A stretch of DNA of 10,887 bases from an uncultured Actinomycetes bacterium (GTDB taxonomy: Bacteria; Actinomycetota; Acidimicrobiia; Acidimicrobiales; Ilumatobacteraceae): assembly GCA_903858075.1 (NCBI GenBank), contig CAIOHI010000102.1:1-10887 (forward strand), read 5' to 3'. The translations under genes and the position numbers were made by a program. How positions within the stretch are numbered: position 1 is the first letter of the stretch; each line of letters opens with the position of its first letter. This document shows positions 6,555-10,887 of the stretch, one piece after another. The notes under the pieces are model-generated. The model made no database searches. It had not been told where the DNA came from and was given only the letters and a program-made list of their open reading frames with translations.

Positions 6555-7997
6555 ATGTCAGGGCTTTTCGGTGGTCTACGTATAGGTGTTGTGGTTGTTG
6601 CCTACAACGCAGAAACCACACTAGAGAAGGTTCTCGACCGCATTCCACACGATGTTGCTGTTGAAATGGCTGCAGTATTGGTGTGTGACGATGCCAGTGC
6701 CGATGCTACTCATGAGGTTGCTCTGGCCTACCAGCGTTCGAACGACCACTTGCCACTGCACATTGTGCGCCACCCAGTGAACTTGGGTTACGGGGGTAAC
6801 CAAAAGGCCGGCTATCAGTTAGCCGCCGAAATGGGCCTCGACGTGGTGGTGTTGTTGCACGGCGATGGCCAGTACGCCCCCGAACTGATGGCCGAGATGG
6901 TGAAGCCCATTGTGGAAGATGGCGCCGACGCAGTTTTTGGGTCGCGCATGATGAATAGTGGCGCAGCACGCAAAGGTGGCATGCCGCTGTACAAATATGT
7001 GGGCAACAAAATTCTCACGCGCTATGAAAATGCCATGACGGGTGCAAGCCTCACCGAGTGGCACAGCGGCTACCGCGCGTATCGCGTATCGACGTTGCAG
7101 AAAATTGCACTGGCGAAAAACTCCGATGGTTTTGATTTCGATACACAAATTATTTTGCAGTTGCTCGACATCAACTCAAAAATTGTGGAGATTGCAATTC
7201 CCACCTATTACGGCGACGAAATTTGCTACGTCGATGGCATGAAGTACGCCAAAGATTTGTTTAAGCACTCCACGCAATATCGGTTGCGCAAAATGGGTTT
7301 TGGTCACGATGAGAAGTTGCAAGGCGATGTTGCCTACGAATACAAGAGCGATCCATTGTCGTCACATGGGCAAATTGTGAAGTATTTGTCGGGGCGTAAC
7401 TCTGGCGAAGTGCTCGACCTTGGTTGCTCCGACGGATTGCTCTCGATGCAAATGAAAAGCTTGGGCTACACCGTGACCGGTGTTGACCTTGAAGAACACC
7501 CACAAGTTTTTGGGCGTGTCGACAAGTTCATTCAAGCAAACCTCGATGCCGGTTTGCCAGACGGCTTACCTACAGCAATTGATGTTGTGGTGTGCGCCGA
7601 TGTGCTTGAGCATGTGCGCCAGCCTGAGTTGCTTCTTGCCGAACTTGCACCACGGTTAGCTCCAGGTGGAGCAGTGCTTGCCAGCATTCCGAACTTTGGG
7701 CATTGGTACCCACGCATTCGCACCGTTTTTGGCATGTTTGATTACGACCACCGCGGCATTCTCGACCGCACCCATGTGCGATTCTTTACGCGACGTAGCT
7801 TTGAGCGTTTGGCGAAACAAGCCGGCTATACCGTGCATCGTGTGGGTGCCACTGGTTTGCCATTCGATGTAGCCGACCGCGGTGGTGCAGGCAAGTTGTC
7901 GAAGAAGCTGAAGCCCATTCGAGCAATTGACCGTGCGTTGGTGAAATTACGCCCGCAGTTGTTTGCGTATCAGTTCTTGTACGAGTTGAAGCGTTAG
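6555..7997 (+). CDS. Bifunctional GT2 glycosyltransferase / SAM methyltransferase
   Basis: A 480-residue soluble fusion. Residues 8-245 are a GT-A fold family 2 glycosyltransferase of the dolichyl-phosphate mannose/glucose synthase-like type, which moves a nucleotide-activated sugar to polyprenyl phosphate or a related lipid. Motifs seen are VVVVAYNAE (12-20), VCDDASADAT (43-52), NLGYGGNQKAGY (76-87), the metal-binding loop HGDGQYAPE (102-110), HSGYRAY (170-176) and GFDFDTQII (192-200). No C-terminal membrane helices follow. Residues about 270-480 are a class I SAM methyltransferase with motif I VLDLGCSDG (286-294), the acidic GVDLEE (309-314), VVCADVLEH (345-353), LAPGGAVLASIPN (368-380) and the HVRFFTRRSFERLAKQAGY tail of Methyltransf_11/23-like enzymes. 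The gene starts 13 bases after the tandem stops of the membrane fusion, with no evident Shine-Dalgarno sequence. By context it could supply the lipid-linked, possibly methylated sugar used by that protein. The sugar and the methyl acceptor are unknown. Confidence 0.92.
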   Translation: MSGLFGGLRIGVVVVAYNAETTLEKVLDRIPHDVAVEMAAVLVCDDASADATHEVALAYQRSNDHLPLHIVRHPVNLGYGGNQKAGYQLAAEMGLDVVVLLHGDGQYAPELMAEMVKPIVEDGADAVFGSRMMNSGAARKGGMPLYKYVGNKILTRYENAMTGASLTEWHSGYRAYRVSTLQKIALAKNSDGFDFDTQIILQLLDINSKIVEIAIPTYYGDEICYVDGMKYAKDLFKHSTQYRLRKMGFGHDEKLQGDVAYEYKSDPLSSHGQIVKYLSGRNSGEVLDLGCSDGLLSMQMKSLGYTVTGVDLEEHPQVFGRVDKFIQANLDAGLPDGLPTAIDVVVCADVLEHVRQPELLLAELAPRLAPGGAVLASIPNFGHWYPRIRTVFGMFDYDHRGILDRTHVRFFTRRSFERLAKQAGYTVHRVGATGLPFDVADRGGAGKLSKKLKPIRAIDRALVKLRPQLFAYQFLYELKR

Positions 7998-8000
7998 ACC

Positions 8001-8013
8001 GATCTGGGAGATC
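8001..8013 (+). promoter_or_regulatory. Small hairpin holding a ribosome-binding-like GGGAG
   Basis: GATCT (8001-8005) and AGATC (8009-8013) are perfect 5-base complementary arms around the loop GGG. The only Shine-Dalgarno-like sequence before the second oxygenase gene, GGGAG at 8006-8010, occupies the loop and one edge of the stem. An ATT codon in the oxygenase reading frame begins at 8018, seven bases after this motif, whereas the TTG at 8072 lies about 60 bases away. It could be the real ribosome-binding site with weak structural control, or chance. Confidence 0.35.
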
Positions 8014-8071
8014 CAAAATTTTACTGAACGGTCTTGAATCAGTTGTTAATGCGCCTGCATTAGAAAATGCA

Positions 8072-8869
8072 TTGAGCGAGAGCACCTATGCGACTGCTTC
8101 TCCCTTTGCACACACGGTCATAGAGAACTTTTTACAGCCAAATGTTTTTGCTGCAGTACTCACAGAGTTTCCCGCAGTAGACCCCAGCAAGTGGACCAAC
8201 TACGCACACGTGAATGAGCGCAAGTTTGCGAACCCACGCAGTGAAACATGGGGTACCACGATTCAGCAGGTAACAGAGGCATTGAACTCACCTGAATTTA
8301 TTGCTTACCTGGAACAGTTAACGGGCATTAGTGGCCTCATTGCCGACCCTTCCTTTGAAGGCGGAGGAATGCACCAAACCATTACGGGTGGATTCTTAAA
8401 CATGCATGCCGACTTTTCGGTGCATCCACACAAACGGCATTGGAGCCGGCGCGTGAACTTGCTGTTGTATTGCAACGAGAATTGGTTGCCTGAATATGGT
8501 GGTGACCTCGAGTTGTGGACACGCGATATGAAGCGTTGCGACAAGCGCGTTGCGCCTATTGGGAACCGCGTACTCATTTTTAATACCGATGCCGATTCAT
8601 TTCACGGTCACCCCGACCCACTTACGTCACCCGTTGGTGTGGCACGTCAGTCGTTGGCGCTGTATTACTTCACGGAAGAAGATGCGCCGGTGGTGCATTC
8701 CACGAACTACAAAGCACGCCCAGATGATGGTGCGAAACGTGTGCTTATTTATGCCGACAAGAAAGCATTGCAAGCATTCGACTGGGCAAAGCGCCGATTC
8801 AATTTGTCGAATGATTTTGCGGGCAAAGTTTTGAGTTTTGTCGACAAGTTCCGCCGCAAGCGGAAATAA
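8072..8869 (+). CDS. 2OG-Fe(II) oxygenase, second type, start uncertain
   Basis: A 265-residue iron- and 2-oxoglutarate-dependent oxygenase of the P4Hc/2OG-FeII_Oxy_3 type, cytoplasmic and different from the first oxygenase in this operon. The family's N-terminal signature SPFAHTVIENFLQPNVF (10-26) is present. In the catalytic core the iron ligands are H112 and D114 (NMHADFS) and H178 (DSFHGHPDPL), with R192 (ARQSLALYYF) as the 2-oxoglutarate anchor. YGGDLELW (142-149) is the usual strand before the distal histidine. The C-terminus is strongly basic (FRRKRK). The only standard start codon in this frame is TTG at 8072, with no ribosome-binding site. However, the frame stays open upstream and reads as plausible coding sequence (ILLNGLESVVNAPALENA from 8018), so the true start may be an ATT at 8018 or CTG at 8024. 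It is the last gene of the operon and converges on the minus-strand gene with an 8-base gap. Substrate unknown; homologues often sit in glycan clusters. Confidence 0.9.
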   Translation: MSESTYATASPFAHTVIENFLQPNVFAAVLTEFPAVDPSKWTNYAHVNERKFANPRSETWGTTIQQVTEALNSPEFIAYLEQLTGISGLIADPSFEGGGMHQTITGGFLNMHADFSVHPHKRHWSRRVNLLLYCNENWLPEYGGDLELWTRDMKRCDKRVAPIGNRVLIFNTDADSFHGHPDPLTSPVGVARQSLALYYFTEEDAPVVHSTNYKARPDDGAKRVLIYADKKALQAFDWAKRRFNLSNDFAGKVLSFVDKFRRKRK

Positions 8870-8877
8870 AGCCTGCG

Positions 8878-10455
8878 CTAAGCGCGCTTACGAATGCTGA
8901 TGCTCTTGCCAACAGAGCTATTGCAGTTTCCTGTGGCAAGGTCGAAGCGCCAACCGTGTAACGAGCACACGAGTTCGTCGCCTTCAATGGATCCGAATGT
9001 GGAAAGGTCTGCTTGACGATGTGGGCAGAAACGCTCCACTATGTAATCGCCTACTTGAACTTCATCTTGTGACATGGTTGGCTCTGTTGCTCGTCGGTAC
9101 GCTTCTATTTCGGTGCGGCTCATCCGTTCAACAGACAAACTCTTGAAAAAATTATAAAGATTTTCGTTGAAATCTCCATCGCGCCAGGCGCGAAATCGTG
9201 CCGAGAGGAAAAGCGCGTTCGACCAGTCGACTGCCTTTGCTGCAACAACGGTTTCTAACAACTCACGCTGAATAATGAAGCGGTACTTGTAGGGCTGGTT
9301 GGTGTATTTCTGCACATCGCCATATTCGAAGTGAATGTAAATGCCCAGGTCGTCGGCAGTGGGTTCGGCACCAGGTGCGCTCACCGTTTGAATGAGGCAG
9401 TTACCGCCAGCACCCATAGACACCGTGGGGCACATGGCAAGAAGAGGGCGGAACCAACTTTGAATATTGGCCAGCAGTTTCTCGGTGGGCGCAAGCCATG
9501 TGGCCTTGTGCGCTGTGAGCCATGGCTGCCAGTCTTTTTGGTATGCGGCAAGGTGCTCACCAATGTTGTTCCAAACATTGTTCAGCGCTTCGTCGCTGAC
9601 TGGGTGAGTAACGCCAATGTCACTGGGGGTCACATCAATAACAGTGCCAGGCATATTGAGAATGCCTGTGCGATTGTGAGCAGCGAGGCGTGCAACGAAT
9701 TCTGGTTGATGCGGGAAAATGGAAACTTCATTTCCCGTCACCATGTTGAGGTGAAACAACTCGGGGTCTAAGAAACACGGTGGACCAGCACTTGGTACTA
9801 CAACACGTGCATCAACTTTGTCGACATAAGCAAGTGCGCGAGCAAATTGTGATTCCACTTTGGCAGCGGCAAGTGAACGCTTTTCTTCTTCGGGTATTTC
9901 GTAAACCATGGGGTACCAAATGGCGCCACTAAATTGTACGAAGTGTGCATCGACCTTGCCGTGCGATGCAAGCGCAGTGAGGTCGTGTGTGCGGCAGTCG
10001 TTTTGATTGACCACAATGGTGTCGCCGTCTTTTACAACCAACGCAGAGTCGCCACCGGGGCCGTCGCTAATGCTCGACTCAATATGAATGGCAACACTCA
10101 CACCATTGACGAGTGGTGCAGCAATGCCATTTTGTGTGCGAATGAAATTGCGAAAGCCCAGTTTTCCTAATGTGCGTTCCAGCTCGCGTGTGGGGAAGTC
10201 GGGCAACAACACAGGTGTTTCTTTGTTGACGTGGTTCGTAAGAAACGCTTCGTCAAGATGGTCGCCGTGAATGTGAGAGATATAGAGATAGTTGGGGTTC
10301 TCTATTGCTGCAGTGATGTCGCTTGCAAGCTGGTCGTTGCGCGGGAAGGGAAACCACGACCCGAAAAATGCAGGCTCAAACCACGGGTCACACAAGATGG
10401 TGATGTCGCATGTGGCAATGAGCATGCCGGCGTGGCCAAGTGAAGTGATGCGCAT
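8878..10455 (-). CDS. CMAH-like MBL-fold protein with C-terminal Rieske domain
   Basis: A 525-residue predicted cytoplasmic oxygenase-like protein. Residues 1-280 are a metallo-beta-lactamase fold with the metal motif SHIHGDHLDE (H61, H63, D65, H66), preceded by LCDPWF (21-26). Several stretches recall vertebrate CMP-N-acetylneuraminate hydroxylase (CMAH): YISHIHGDHL, the IVVNQNDC segment (147-154), FSGAIWYPMVY (175-185), and a C-terminal stretch resembling the end of CMAH (VVAAKAVDWSNALFLSARF, 403-421). Residues about 465-525 are a Rieske [2Fe-2S] domain with C477 and H479 (CPH), 17 residues, then C497 and H500 (CSLH), so all four cluster ligands are present. In CMAH the Rieske domain is N-terminal; here it is C-terminal. 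The ATG at 10455 lies 36 bases after the upstream gene's stop, with no strong ribosome-binding site. The gene runs convergent to the glycan operon. Hydroxylation of a nucleotide-sugar is an attractive guess, but the substrate is not shown. Confidence 0.9.
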   Translation of the reverse strand: MRITSLGHAGMLIATCDITILCDPWFEPAFFGSWFPFPRNDQLASDITAAIENPNYLYISHIHGDHLDEAFLTNHVNKETPVLLPDFPTRELERTLGKLGFRNFIRTQNGIAAPLVNGVSVAIHIESSISDGPGGDSALVVKDGDTIVVNQNDCRTHDLTALASHGKVDAHFVQFSGAIWYPMVYEIPEEEKRSLAAAKVESQFARALAYVDKVDARVVVPSAGPPCFLDPELFHLNMVTGNEVSIFPHQPEFVARLAAHNRTGILNMPGTVIDVTPSDIGVTHPVSDEALNNVWNNIGEHLAAYQKDWQPWLTAHKATWLAPTEKLLANIQSWFRPLLAMCPTVSMGAGGNCLIQTVSAPGAEPTADDLGIYIHFEYGDVQKYTNQPYKYRFIIQRELLETVVAAKAVDWSNALFLSARFRAWRDGDFNENLYNFFKSLSVERMSRTEIEAYRRATEPTMSQDEVQVGDYIVERFCPHRQADLSTFGSIEGDELVCSLHGWRFDLATGNCNSSVGKSISIRKRA

Positions 10456-10491
10456 ATTGAGTGAAGAGTGTTTCGAAAAACGAGTGCCGAG

Positions 10492-10887
10492 TTAGGCAAC
10501 AGGTGGGTCGACGGACTGCTGACCATTGCGTGACACATGCTCGGTCCACGCGGAGCCATTCCAGTAGCGAAGTTCAAAACGACCTGCTGGGTCGGCGTAC
10601 CAATTGGCAGGAGCAGCGGCATCGCCGACGCTTGAAGCAACTGATGTGTTGACCGCACTTGTAACCACTGGAGTGCTTGCCGCAGTGGAGGCAGTTGTGC
10701 TGCTCCATGTGGCCGATGTAGCAGGAGTGCTTACAACAGACGGTGTGGACACTTGTGCAGTAACGGCTGCGCGACGGGCGAAGGCGGTGATGTTGGTGCC
10801 ACTAGTAACAATTTGCAGAATTTCCCAACCCTGAGCGGAACGCTCGGTCATTTGGCGAGCAAGGTCGGCGGGGTCACTGCTGGTGAG
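10492..10887 (-). CDS. DUF2510 domain protein, 5' end outside the window
   Basis: The visible C-terminal 131 residues of a longer protein. The frame is open to the window edge, and the codons before the internal ATG at 10851 (reading DPADLARQ) continue smoothly into MTERSAQGWEILQIV, so that ATG is unlikely to be the true start. Three parts are seen. First is a segment ending GWEILQIVTSGTNITAFARR that resembles small alpha/beta modules of actinobacterial proteins. Next is a long low-complexity linker rich in Thr, Ser, Ala and Val. Near the end is a DUF2510 motif (NWYADPAGRFELRYWNGSAW, then TEHVS), a roughly 30-residue mostly actinobacterial module of unknown role, often in membrane or envelope proteins. 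It lies directly upstream of the CMAH-like gene on the same strand with a 36-base gap, so the two may be cotranscribed. Function unknown. Confidence 0.85.
   Translation of the reverse strand, partial: LTSSDPADLARQMTERSAQGWEILQIVTSGTNITAFARRAAVTAQVSTPSVVSTPATSATWSSTTASTAASTPVVTSAVNTSVASSVGDAAAPANWYADPAGRFELRYWNGSAWTEHVSRNGQQSVDPPVA

Noticed and set aside
8875..8885. Short palindrome GCGCT-A-AGCGC between the convergent genes as a terminator
   Set aside because: The arms are very short with almost no loop and no T run on either strand, and it overlaps the stop codon of the minus-strand gene. It is too weak to call.
9331..9771. Plus-strand open frame of 146 codons inside the CMAH-like gene
   Set aside because: It lies wholly inside a minus-strand gene with clear motifs, lacks a ribosome-binding site and gives no recognisable domain.
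10492..10851. DUF2510 gene as a complete 119-residue protein starting at the ATG at 10851
   Set aside because: The frame continues upstream to the window edge in sequence that reads as part of the same domain, so the gene is better treated as cut by the window.
1..10887. Mobile element, phage defence system or CRISPR array
   Set aside because: No transposase, integrase, nuclease, toxin-antitoxin pair or direct-repeat array was found on either strand; every main gene is an envelope or metabolic enzyme.

Overview
The window looks like chromosome from an actinobacterium of balanced base composition, possibly a freshwater or marine Acidimicrobiia/Ilumatobacter-type organism. The evidence is a DUF2510 domain (mostly actinobacterial), a fasciclin-domain lipoprotein, actinobacterial-style L,D-transpeptidase and GT-C proteins, and sparse Shine-Dalgarno sequences. 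The lineage is an inference from protein style and was not tested by a search. No tRNA, rRNA, CRISPR, insertion sequence or phage feature was seen.

Layout. (1) 1-850: an imperfect inverted repeat at the left edge, then a solitary fasciclin lipoprotein gene closed by a very strong intrinsic terminator. (2) 897-8869, + strand: five tightly packed genes that look like one operon. They encode a prolyl-4-hydroxylase-type 2OG-Fe(II) oxygenase, an exported L,D-transpeptidase with a peptidoglycan-binding domain, a 1423-residue fusion of an acyltransferase-3 membrane domain with a GT-C-like membrane glycosyltransferase and a large outer domain, a bifunctional GT2 glycosyltransferase/SAM methyltransferase, and a second, different 2OG-Fe(II) oxygenase. 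(3) 8878-10887, - strand, convergent: a metallo-beta-lactamase-fold protein with a C-terminal Rieske domain that resembles CMP-sialic acid hydroxylase (CMAH) with its domains in the opposite order, and upstream of it a DUF2510 protein whose 5' end lies outside the window.

How the genes may work together (inference). The GT2 half of the fusion is of the polyprenyl-phosphate sugar synthase type. The GT-C half of the giant membrane protein is of the type that uses such lipid-linked sugars on the outer face of the membrane. The acyltransferase-3 domain, the methyltransferase and the two oxygenases could decorate the sugar, lipid or glycan product, and the L,D-transpeptidase crosslinks the wall in which such a polymer would sit. 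The convergent CMAH-like protein could be another sugar hydroxylase. Read this way, the window is a candidate locus for a heavily modified cell-surface glycan. No single gene proves the substrate.
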